Origin: Chrysaora quinquecirrha
Lineage: Eukaryota; Cnidaria; Scyphozoa; Semaeostomeae; Pelagiidae
Reading direction: 5' to 3'
NCBI GenBank assembly: GCA_014526335.1
Contig: JACTAT010000014.1
Coordinates: 6,666,393-6,730,392, forward strand
Length of the DNA: 64,000 nucleotides
Positions 43,801-55,800 of this stretch are shown one piece after another. Numbering within the stretch: the first letter of the stretch is position 1; the number at the start of each line of letters is the position of its first letter. The notes under the pieces are model-generated. The model had not been told where the DNA came from, did no database searches, and saw only the letters and a program-made list of their open reading frames with translations. The position numbers and the translations under genes are program-made.

Positions 43801-46800
43801 TAAAGCAGTAGCTAAAAACAGAGCTGGCGAGGTTGAAGCTGAGGCAGAAGTCATTGTAGAAGGTAGGCTGGTATAACATCAGTTTTCCGCTATGTTTTGC
43901 ATCAGGTTCGACATTTGAGCACAGATTCGGTGTTGTTTAAGTTACAAAGGCCTTCGCTTGTTGGGGACTTTGACAGACAGACAGAGCAAATAAAATACTC
44001 TAAATTGCCTAATGATTAATTTTTACATATAACACAATTTAACGCAAATCTAAACGAGTCAAATGAGCAGCTCTAGACTTTATCTTAAATTATTTAAATT
44101 TTGATAGAGAAACTCCAGGGTTTTTCAAGGTTTTTTGCTTCAAAATAAGCATCATTATATACCTTCCTTCCCATTAATTTCGTTAAGAATAAATATGTTT
44201 AATAAATGTACAAGGCACATTTATACGAAGTCTTAACTCGAACTCTGTTATAGATTAAATCAAAATTGCTATTATCATAGCATAAATGATCGATAATGTT
44301 TCATTGCAAAATGATAAGAAATTTGTTGATTAATTGTGAATCGATAATTTGTATCTAGTCCGTCAGTTACGGTAGTCTTTTAGATTTCATTAACCCATGG
44401 TTTTGTTTAGACCCAGGAATTAAAACTCCCAGTTGTAAAAGGAAATTCTACTGCTGAGCACAACCGAGCACAACATTAAAACAAACTAAACATGGGCCTA
44501 ATATAAGCAGAAATATTTATTGGAACTTAAGTAAAGTTTATCTTTTTCGTGTAGGACCTGTAACATAAGTATATCCGAAACTCAAGCGCGACCTGTTAGT
44601 TATATTTGCTTTTTAAATTTAAATTTAATATTTTCTAAATAAACTGCTTTATTAGAATTAAAACCTTGTAATCTGATCATTCAGATTTAATTATATTAAA
44701 GGCCTGTATCTGCCTGTTCCTATACTTACGATAGATAAATAAAAAAAATATGTGAACTTCCTCATTTTCCATCATCTCTCCGAGTCTCTCCCACCCTTCT
44801 CTCGACTTCCACGCTAAATCCATTACTTATCATATTTCAACTTTCCATACATACTAAATCAAACTCCCCATTATAAAGGCTACTAGATTTATTTGCTTTC
44901 AATTTAAGAAACTCAGAATAAGATAAAGCGTATAATTTTTTTTGAATAAAAGTTAAATACAGAGATTTGCCTGTCACAGAAGAGTTGTTGACATGTTGAC
45001 ATTGTCTTGAAACTGGATTAAAGATTATCTCCTTTTTCCAAAATTTTCCCAGTTGCCTTTCAACATGCGTTATAAGGTCTGTTGCATTTCAGCGTGTGAA
45101 ACAATCACGGACAAAATTGTTAAGACAATACTGAAAATGTACCTCTACATACCGTATTGGCTCACTTTGCCCCCCCCCCCCTTCCCCAGTTCAATGTTGG
45201 TAATTTCGTTTCTTTCGCCGCAGAATTGACCGGCCCATTATGCGGACAGAACGTGTATAAAGAAATCCGTCAGAAAGCAACTAACATTGAATGGGGAGGG
45301 GGGCAGAGACATTGACCCCCAATCAATATGACTGAGTATCTGTCTCAACATATTTTGTCCACGATTGCAGGCCCTGTCAAATCGATACTCTTTGCCAAGG
45401 AATACGGTACGACATGATACTTGTGTTATCAGTAATACCATACTGAATCAACATTGAGTCTTTATTGTTACCCTGTTCCGTAAAACCAAGCGTCCGATGA
45501 TGCGGTAACTCTGATCAGCGACTAAACCGCTTCGCCAAAGTATGGAATCCCCCGAGGCAAGCGGTCCCTGCCGTCACTTTCTGATGCTTGAGATTTACTT
45601 TTAGCTCTAACCTTAACCTGCGATGCGAGCGCTGAAGCTACGTTAACGGCAATTGCCGACCAACACTACCGAAGGATAGACTGATTTACATTAGTCATAG
45701 TTTTCGCTCCCTATGCCAATCTGATAGATGGCCAGAACTACTCAAAGCATTACGCCGCCCAATTCAATTTTCTAGCAAATTAAATAAATTAAATAGTTGT
45801 TGTTTTGCTAAAGTTTGCCGTTGCTGTTTGCGAAGAGTGGGACTCACTTAGCTAATTAGTCCAAGAAGACACCGGCTTTACCAAACCTATATCAAAGCAA
45901 CGCCTTCCATTCCGTACTGTATTACCCGGCGTGCCTTTTCATACCGTATTACCTAAAACGCAGTTTATTCCATGCCGTATACTTCAAATTATTGATTTCA
46001 AACCGCATTACTTTCGTCAGCAGTGCTAATGCCATAAGGTATCCTTCATGATGCTCATTTCATTTTATTGTTTTTCTGAGCCTGTTCTTTGGTTTACAGC
46101 ATCGCCTTTTGTTTTCGACAGAATATTATTTCAAACTTTATTCGTCAGCTTGTTCTTTTTGCACTTTATACTTTTTCATCAAAATGTTCATTTCCCATTG
46201 TATTTTTCGGCATTTTTGTTTCGCAGTGTATTCTTCAGAATTGTTAATTCCTAAAGCATTCTTCAGCATGTTCATTTCAATTGGCATTTTTCAGAATTGT
46301 CAATTTCTTACTGTATTCGTCAGCATTTCGATTTCAGAGTGCATTCGTCAGCATGCTCATTTCATACTGTATTCGTCAACATGTTCGCTTCAAAGAGTAT
46401 TCGTCAGCATTTTGATTTCATACTGTATTCATCAGCAGTGTTATTGTCTAGTAAATGGCCTATTCTACGATCCATGGCACGCTCATTTCATACCGTATTC
46501 GTCAGCATGCAGTAGTTCATTTCATGCCATGCTAAACACGGCATCAACAGCACTCTGCTTAAGTAAGGAACACTTATGAGGTAGTCCGGAAAGTGGTTCT
46601 GTGTGTAGCTGATTTGGGTTACTCATTCTAAATATCATCTGTGGGTTGGGGGTTTTTACCCGCTAAATGTCGACAGTAGCAACCCTACCCTGCGGCAAGA
46701 AATAACTTCATATAAGCATAATAAAATGTTATGAAATTTCAATGTTATGAATTTTCCTTGTAGGAGCAAAGAAGCTAGCACCAGTCGGAAAAGAAAAGGC

Positions 46801-49800
46801 CCCGGACCATGCACCCGTTATCACAAAACCACTCGAGGATACCTGTGTGCAAGTTGGCGATGACTATGAATACAGTTGCAGCTTCACAGGGGAACCAAGA
46901 CCGAAAGTAGAGTGGCTGAAAAACGGCAAACCCGTTCAGACTGGAAAAAGACTTGAAGTATATGAAAAAGAAAACAAAACAATGTTGAGGATTCTTAGCA
47001 TTAGGAAGAGTGATAGTGGCGAGTATACTGTCATTCTGACTAATAAAGAAGGATCTGAGAGGTCGAGCTCTGTTCTCAGTGTTGAAGGTAAGGCTCGTGT
47101 CCATTGTAATATGAATACATGTTTTTTAAGGAACAAGGAAAATCTTGGTAAGAAACCCGAGGCTGACGGCTGAGAATTCCCAAACAATTAAGGAACTTTA
47201 AGGAACTGTTGAGGCTGGGGTAAAAAATGAGAATAATTCAGCTCCTCTTTCCGATTGGTGCATTTCGAGCCGCATCTGGGTTTATAAATTCCGCCTTAGT
47301 TCATTGTTTCGGTCTGTTTCTGACGTTCATACTCTGAGGAGTGTCAGACGAAAAAAGTTTTTAAGTATGCCCGAAAATGTTTCAGCTGTTTATCGCAACT
47401 TTTCAAGACTGTTTAGTATAACTAAATAACCGAATAACAACACATTTCGTATCGTCTCGAAAGAAATCTAAAGAACCAAATCTTATGGCAATGTTCTATC
47501 AAACCCAATCCTTTCACATTAGTATTGAAGAAGACAGATATTGTTTTTATAACATCCCTAGAACACAACATGCATATCGTGGGAGCAAAACAAATATATA
47601 CAGAGTTTTAGTACCCTACCGCAATAAATTACTAGAAAAAACCGAATAAGTCCTCGAGTCGTGAATCAAGATTTTTTTTCTGCAAAGAAACATTTCTGAA
47701 TGTTTTCTAATAATAGCATCTTTATAGTGACTCTGTAGATATATGATTAGTATAACATTATTTTCTTTAAATTCCCCTTTGGTAATTTTTTTTGTTTCTC
47801 TACAGAATCAGAGTCTTCTGATGATGAATCTCTTCCCCGCTACCTGTAAAACCAAAATTTGAACCACCTCGACCTGAAAAGGAGGTAGCAGACGAGGAAA
47901 TAGAGGCTAAGGATAGTTTCCCAACAGAAAGGTTTGTTGATGGTTGATGGTATCTTTTTCGTTGAATAGAAAGAGAGGAGAGGATGACGGCATCCCTCTC
48001 GCTTTTGTCGTTAACAATGTTGCTTCTCCTCATACAATCATTTCTGTTACAAAAGAATATCAAGTCACAGTAATTGTATAGCTGTCTGAATACCTAGCTT
48101 TGGCTGAAAAGTAATAAGATTGGCTCCTTTACTTCTCTCTCACGCACTGGTTTTTGCAGAGGGTTAAATGATTTGTTATCGTTAGGCTCTGGCCAAACAA
48201 TCAAACATTTGTTGTCAAACATTTGAAAATTGACGGTGAAGCAAATGTTTTAATACCGTTTGACTGGTCGCAAAAATTGCTTGTCAAGCATTCTTTGCCC
48301 ATGTCAAGCAAACAATGTTTTTTAACTTTGTCAAAAGCATTGCGCAATAAATATCGCTTATTTTTGCTTGTGAAGCAACTTTTAAAGTTCGTTAGCTTCA
48401 ATAAAAAGCCAGATGAGAGGAGAGTCTTAGGCTGTTTGACTAGGAAAAGTGTATCAGCTATTTCACTATGTCATTGAACTATCTAACTCACTGGAACAAT
48501 CTACAGCTTCTTGATCATACAGCCCGGTCTCACCAGTGGTGTTCAACTATTTAGACCACCTTTTAGGATGTTAATTTTTTGACCGTGATTGCTCTATTCT
48601 AGTGCTCAAGAATTTGTTAAGATCTTGGAAGAGAAATGCTCAACAATCGACACACACAGCTCAAGGGAAGACATGTTTTCAGCAAGTTCAAAGGAAGACA
48701 TTGCATCTGACGCTGAAGTAAAACAAATGATGAAAAGAGAAAGACAGAAAAAGAATTCAGTGGTTCATCAATTCCCTCGTAAGTAACTTAATGTTTGTTC
48801 TATGTTCTCATCGTTTCATAAGATGTTTTCGGAAGATTTGTACGTTTACTGTGACGAGGTATCGGGGAGACCTTGTGCCGACATAGCTCAGTTGGTACAG
48901 CTTTGGCTTAAAAAACTAGAGATTGCATCTTGGAGATCTTTTCTTCGTACCCATCTCCCACCTCTCAGCTTTGTTCCCATATGTCGCAGGCAATCGGGGA
49001 TCGTGGCCTTACGAGTTTTGCGATTTATTAACATGGATTTTCAATGATCGGCGACAATCATCGGCCATCGCCGATGAACCGAAAACTTGGTTCGAATTTG
49101 CGATCGTTGGCGACGAGAACGAATGGGCGACCATAAGCGATCATTTCTGGACTATACCAAAACGAGGTTCTTTGTTTTCTGGGTTTCACGTCACAGCACA
49201 AAGGACGGAGGATCACCGATCATTGCGGACAAGCGGCATATGTGGACAATTCGTCGATGACAATCGCAGACGGTCGCCGACTGTGTGCGATCAGGTTTGT
49301 GTGGCGACATATGAGAACAAGGGTACCGAGTTTTAGTTAGCCAAAACCTTCAACCTTGAACGGCCAATTTGGCTGATAATTTGTATGTTATATCTTGTCA
49401 ATAAATGCAGAAAAAGCATTTGAAGTGCATCGCAGATAATATGTCTGTCATTTCATTTTCTCTCGTTTTCTTTTCCTTAGGTCTTGGCATCGATATAGTT
49501 GTAATCCCAGAAACCCCCCGAGACTCACCGGTTTCTCATGAAAAAGCACCGGAGATCGTAGAAAACCGGAGGATCAACAAATATCTGAATCAGAAACAGC
49601 CAGCTTCTCGTTCAAAGTGAAAAACGCCAGTTCAGCCTCGGTTCGCTGGGTGAAAGAAGGCAAGCCTCTTATTGAATGTGGCAGGATTAAGACTAGTCGT
49701 GATGGTGAGGATTTTGGTTTGGAAATAACAAACGCAGAAGTTAAAGACGAGGCATTGTATGAATGTTATGTTAGTAATGATGCTGGAGAAGTCAGAATTG

Positions 49801-52800
49801 AAATGGAATTGCTTGTTGATGGTAAGTTCCATGTTCTACCCTTCTATTATGCGCGTGTTCTTCTTCTGAATCTCCAAAAACCTCCGAATTTCGAAAGCAG
49901 AAAGATTCCAAAAACAGAATCCACGATTTTCAAAAAACATGAATTCTGGAATTCTGAAAACTTTCGCGCAAAAATTTTTGCTTGCCTCGTCCCCAGGCCC
50001 ATTCGTGGGATGTCTCCTGGCAACTGGATAAATGGCAGTCTCGCTCAAACTCCAAACCGAGAATCTCTCGAAAGTCTCGGAAACCAACTGTTTTCAGAAG
50101 AATGGCTTTGGAAAATACGCATTCCGAAAAAAGAAGGCTACCGAAAAATAAATGCGGTCCGAAAATAAAAATGCGGTGATACCATTCCAGCGTAGTATAA
50201 CTGGGGCTCTTTCCGTACCGGTTTAGGTGCGGATCCATTTGGATCCGATCCCGTGTAAACGGGGCCTAATTCAACTTATCGTAATTATTTACACGGATGA
50301 CATTATGGTACTTGTTGTCTTGAAACCGGTCTCATTAAAGTGTAATACGTTTACTAGAAGATCATTTCTTGGTTCAGATGCAGTTTAGCGGACCAATATA
50401 ATGTTGCCTTCGAAAATGCAACAAAAAATAGGAAATAAAATACGCTATTGCTTACACTTGTATACTTTCAATCCGTAAAACTAACCCTAACCCTGACCCT
50501 AACCCTAAATCCTTAACCGTGACCGTAGTGCGCTGTGGCCTTGTTTCATGTCCGCTATACTGCAGTCTAACCCGTTTGTTGAATACATTAAGTAAGCTAT
50601 TTCTTTCATTATTTTCTAGATCTTGAGCCAGAAGAAGCTCCACGATTTAATAAGAAACTAAAGCCTGAAACAGTGGTTTTGGAAGGAGATCCACTCACGA
50701 TTCAAGTCCAAGTTTTTGGTAACCCAAAGCCAAACGTCACGTGGTATTTGGAAGACAAACCATTGGAGGAGAGCAAATTTTTGAAAATAACATCAAAAGG
50801 AGACTGGCATAAATTAAGCATTGATGAAACAGTTCTTGAAGATGAAGGGTTTTATAAATGTGTTGCTGAAAATGAACTTGGAACTGCGGAAACTGAAACC
50901 GAGGTTCTAATTGACGGTAAGAATTTTTTCAGTTTGTGATATTAGGTCAGAGGCTCTAGGGACCTTTCATTATTTATAACTGGGGTGGGGCCGAAGGAAA
51001 TGTTTTTTGCTCTTTCAAAAAAATTTTACCCCAACAATTGTTGGAATAAAATATTTTACCCCACCACTGAAAGGAATGAAAGATTAGCCTACCCTCGCAC
51101 CTATTTTGGTAATGAAAGGTGCAATCAATTCCTTCAAACCAGGAGCGTGGGCATTTTAATGGGTGTCGTTTTTAATATCAATTCTTAGAATATATCCTTG
51201 TCTCTTTGTTTTCAAGATATTTCTGATTACCTTAACAAATACAGCCAATACTTTTTAGTTACCACACCATTTTCTCTTCAGCGCTCACCCTTGGTGATAA
51301 ATAATGACCGGTCCCAATCTGTGTGTCTGTGTAAGTTCCAAGAGTCCAGAAAAGTGCTCGACCTTTCTCCAGACAAAAATGTCCCTTGCTGAAGACCTTC
51401 ATCTCTTAACAATGAAAAATAGGCGTCCTTTGGGTGTGGCACAAGGTTTTCTTTTGTTCTAATTGACCTTCCTCTGGTCAATGACCGTGCGACCGCAACT
51501 TTTTCCTGGCTTTGGACTTCCAACTATGAAAAGAAGATGTAAATTAGAGAGAAAGAATGGGTGAGGTTTATTTCTTGAGTATGTGAGCAAAAGAGAGGTT
51601 TTAGGAAGTCGTGGATAGTGGATAGCGAGCTACTCAATGATTTAGCAGCTCACTCGGTCCTGAAGCGTTGATAGTAGCCCTGCTCAGGCAAGATTTGTAA
51701 AGGTTTTCTTACTTGCACTTTGCTTGCAATTTTTATTGCTGATGGTTTTAGTTGGAAGGATTTCACCGTGTAAAGGATCTGTAATGTGTCTTCAAATTTA
51801 GATCTTAGACGATGATCATGCATTCATTTAGCCTTTTTAATTATCAAGGTGATGATTATGACAATAACGATAACGATTTTGATGATGATGATGTGATGAT
51901 GATGATGATGATGATAATATTGATGATCATGATCATGATGACAATAAAGATAACGATACTGATGATCATAACGATTTTGATGATGATGACTATTGTCCTT
52001 CGGACATAGCGATAGCGTTGCTATGTTTTAATTAACGAATTTATTTTCTAAAACAGATGCAGAGGAAGAGAGAGAAAGAGCAAGGTAATTAAGATTTATA
52101 TACTATAAATTTATGTATGTATTTATGTATTCTTGAAATTAGCGTGTCGCGATCTGCTGTGATTCGCAACGAACATTCTTTAGTACTCGTGCCTATTAAA
52201 AGCGTGGCGTTATTATTGTTGATTTTAAAGATGATCTCTTCTTCAGTTCCAGAGATCTTGAAGAATCAGAAGAAACCGAATCAGTAACAACAGCAGATGA
52301 AATCGAGGCCATAAGTGTCACAACAGAACTACGCGATAAAGAGGTTTATGAAGGAGAAGCTGTCTGCTTTGAACTGAAAGCGCATGGCAATCCAATGCCT
52401 ACTGCTTTATGGTACATAAACGACAAACTAACAGTTGAAAGCCCAAGAATAAAGATTTTAAGTGATATGGATGATGGTGTTTACTCATTGACTCTTGATC
52501 CAGTTGAAGTTAGAGATGAGGGTGAAATAAAATGCATGCTAAGGAATAAAGCCGGAAGAGTCGCAGTTACAGCAGAGCTTTTTGTGGATGGTAATGTATC
52601 AATTTTCTCATTATCTTCTTAGGCTTAGATTTTCCGCAAGTTAGCATAACGCAATAGATTGGGTTCGAACTTTGACTGAATGATCAGAGAATCAACGACG
52701 TTTCCACTGAATAAAGAGTTAATTTATATCAAGTAATATGCAGCTCAAGGGCGATATCGTGTAATAATATTGTGGTGATAAGAGCAACCATCTCGGCGCA

Positions 52801-55800
52801 ATTAGACGTTAAATTAATGATGCAACAAAAACTGCTGTTTTGGAGGGAAAAATTTAAATTTGATCGCGACAGGGTACAAGGAACACAAACATTTTGCAAA
52901 TTATTCCATGAAAAGCAAGATGCCTACAATATCAGTAGAAGATAAACACCTAATAAAGAATTTAAGAATTGAAAAAGGATGGGGAAGAAAAAGAATTTTA
53001 GCAGAGTTCCCTAACAAGAAATGGACGATGGGTGGTGTTGCGAAGTTGATTAGGAATATCGATGAGACCGGTAGTATTGAAAGAAGAGTGGGTAGCGGTC
53101 GTCCACGGACAGCGCGAACTGAAGAAAATGTTAATGTGATTCAGGAGTTGATTTTAAGTCAAGAAGAACCCGGTGAGCATATGTCTCCAAGAATGATAGA
53201 ACGAAATACCGGGATTTCAAGAAGTACAGTTCAACGCGTCGTTAAAGAATGACCTCCAGATGAATGTTTTTAAGCGGATTAAAGTGCAAAAGCTTGAGGG
53301 CCCCAACATCTTACAAAGGCAAATAAGGGTTCCTAATCTATTGGCAAGGTTCCCCGACAACAGAGCCATCAGGAGAATATGGTTTAGCGATGAGAAAACT
53401 TTCGCTGTTTCCCCTCCGTTAAGCAGCCAGAACAAGAGAATTTATACAGTAGCAGGACAAAAGCGGGATGTTTCCCCAGAAAGACTGCTACACCAGCAAC
53501 ATACGTTTTCACCCAAAGTAATGGTTGCAGCATTTGTTTCAATAATGGGAAAGATTCCTCTTGTTTTCATCGAACAAGGTGAGAGATTGAATGCTGTGTA
53601 TTATCAAGAAATGTTACAGCAGCATCTGCCAAATATACGCGCGATATCTGGCGAAAACTTTACAATCCTGCAAGATGGTGCCAGATGTCTTACTGCAAGC
53701 TCTGCTCAGGATTTCCTTGAAGTAAATGTTCCTGATTTTATTAAAAAAGATCAATGGCCGGCAAATAGCCCTGATTTAAATCCCTTGGACTATTCAATTT
53801 GGGATTCTCTAAGCAAGCTCGTCTATGTGCAAGAAAACAACGTGCATGATATTCCATCATTGCGTACTGCTATCGTGCTTGGATGGGAATCATTGCCCCA
53901 ACGTAAAATTGCCAGGGCCATTAACGCATGGCCAGCAAGATTAGAAAAGTGCATTGAGCAAGACGGAGGACATTTTGAACACATAATTTGACATATGAAT
54001 GAGTTGTTGATTTTTCTGTTTTGTTGCGTAATGAAGTTGCAAATTTTGTTACAGTATGTTTTCGGATAGAAAAGTTTTGAAGTCAATTTATTCTGGGTTG
54101 CTAACCAATATCATCACAATATTTCCAAGAAATATCTCACTTGAGTTGAATATCAAGTATTATAAATTTCATGTAATTCCCACTTACGAAAAATAAATTA
54201 AAAATTATTTACCTAGGGGGGTCCCTTTTTTTGGGCCACCCTGTATATATTGAGCCCTTTTCAGCACCATACATATATATATATTTATCATGGAATGGAG
54301 AACACTAGGATAAATCTTACGGTAACTTGAGTAGAACTATAAGGCTTAAGACGTGCCCCTAAGCTTGCCCCTGCGGATTCTCTCGAGTAAAGTTACACTA
54401 AACTTCGTTGCTCCAAAGAAGGTTCTTAGTATTCGGTTATTCGAAGCTATTCAAAGCTACTTTTTCCAGATTTTCAGAGGTTTGGGAATCTCTGAGAACG
54501 CATTTTGGTTTATAGTATCCTATAAGTTTTTCTGGGGACTTTTTCCTGTTTATGACGTGTTTTGATTTTGCAGATGAAGAAGAAATGGAAAGCGAAGAAG
54601 AAGAAGGGGAAGATAAACCTGAGACTGGAGATGAAGATGAACCTCAGACTGGTGATGGATCTGAACCTGAATCAAAGACCGATGAACCACCAGAGGACAG
54701 AGACGACAGAGAGCCGGATGAAGATTCAAAGAAAGAAACCAAAAAACCTCCACCTCCAGTCGTTAAGCCAAAACCAAAGCCAAAATCAACTGTTTCTACT
54801 GAACCTGTTTTCCTAAAATCTTTACAAGATCATTCTGTGACGGAAGGAAGCCTTGTTAGAATGGACACTCAAATAAAAACTGAGTCAGATATTACCGTAG
54901 AATGGTTATTCAACAACGATTTGATAACTTCAGAGGGATTTTCCAACATGACGCCGCTATCTGATGGTGATTTGTATTCGCTGTTGATTACTGAAGCACG
55001 GCTAGAAGATGCTGGAACGTATGTTTGCAGAGCGAAAAATGATATTGGTGTTGCGGAATGCTCAGCAGTATTACAAGTCAAAGGTATGTTTTGTTATTGT
55101 TAGAAAGTCCAAATAACTTTCTGATGAAGAATATGACATAGTGTAAACATAGGCAATAGGAAACATAGGCAATAGGATAAACGAAGTCAGTGTTTTATTC
55201 TATTCACTATGGTGTAAAACGCTAGAAATGGCGGGGACATGATGAAAAGACGTAATACTTAGTGTACATACTCAGATTACGTATTTACATATATTTTCCA
55301 TTCATGAAAATTATATGTCAATGTGTATGGTATTGAAGATAGCTCAACATAGCTGATAGCTGAGACACAAAGCCGAACGGGAGGAGGGCCTTGGGCTATA
55401 TGACTTGGAGAGTCGATTACTCGATGATTTCATGAAGCTTTCTAGCTAAGTGGTATCGTCCTTGACTCTCTGATCATGCATTCCAGGTTTGTATCCTATC
55501 AATTGTAGTAATCCGTTTGTGGAAAAATCTCGACATGTCAGCTACAAATCAGAACTTATATGGCATAGTACAGTTTATCCCGATCGTAAGAGCGCTCAGG
55601 TTTACTGTGACTGACGGGAATCGGTTGTCAGCTAATATCAGAAATAGAACACCCCCCCCCCAACATTCTGGAACTGTGCGCGGAGTAATTGCTGTCAAAA
55701 AACACTTAGTTGCCAACTGGTTGCCAGAGCGCTTATGTGGACAGGTCAGTTGCGATAAATTAGTTCCAAAAAATTGCTGATTAGCAGTTTGAAACTTAGC

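Noticed and set aside
46048..46579. Two or three overlapping open frames rich in F, H and C
   Set aside because: Read from the TTTCATACTGTATTCGTCAG minisatellite; no conserved domain and no splice sites.
48877..48950. A second tRNA gene
   Set aside because: Only the D-arm/A-box part is tRNA-like; no anticodon stem or B box follows.
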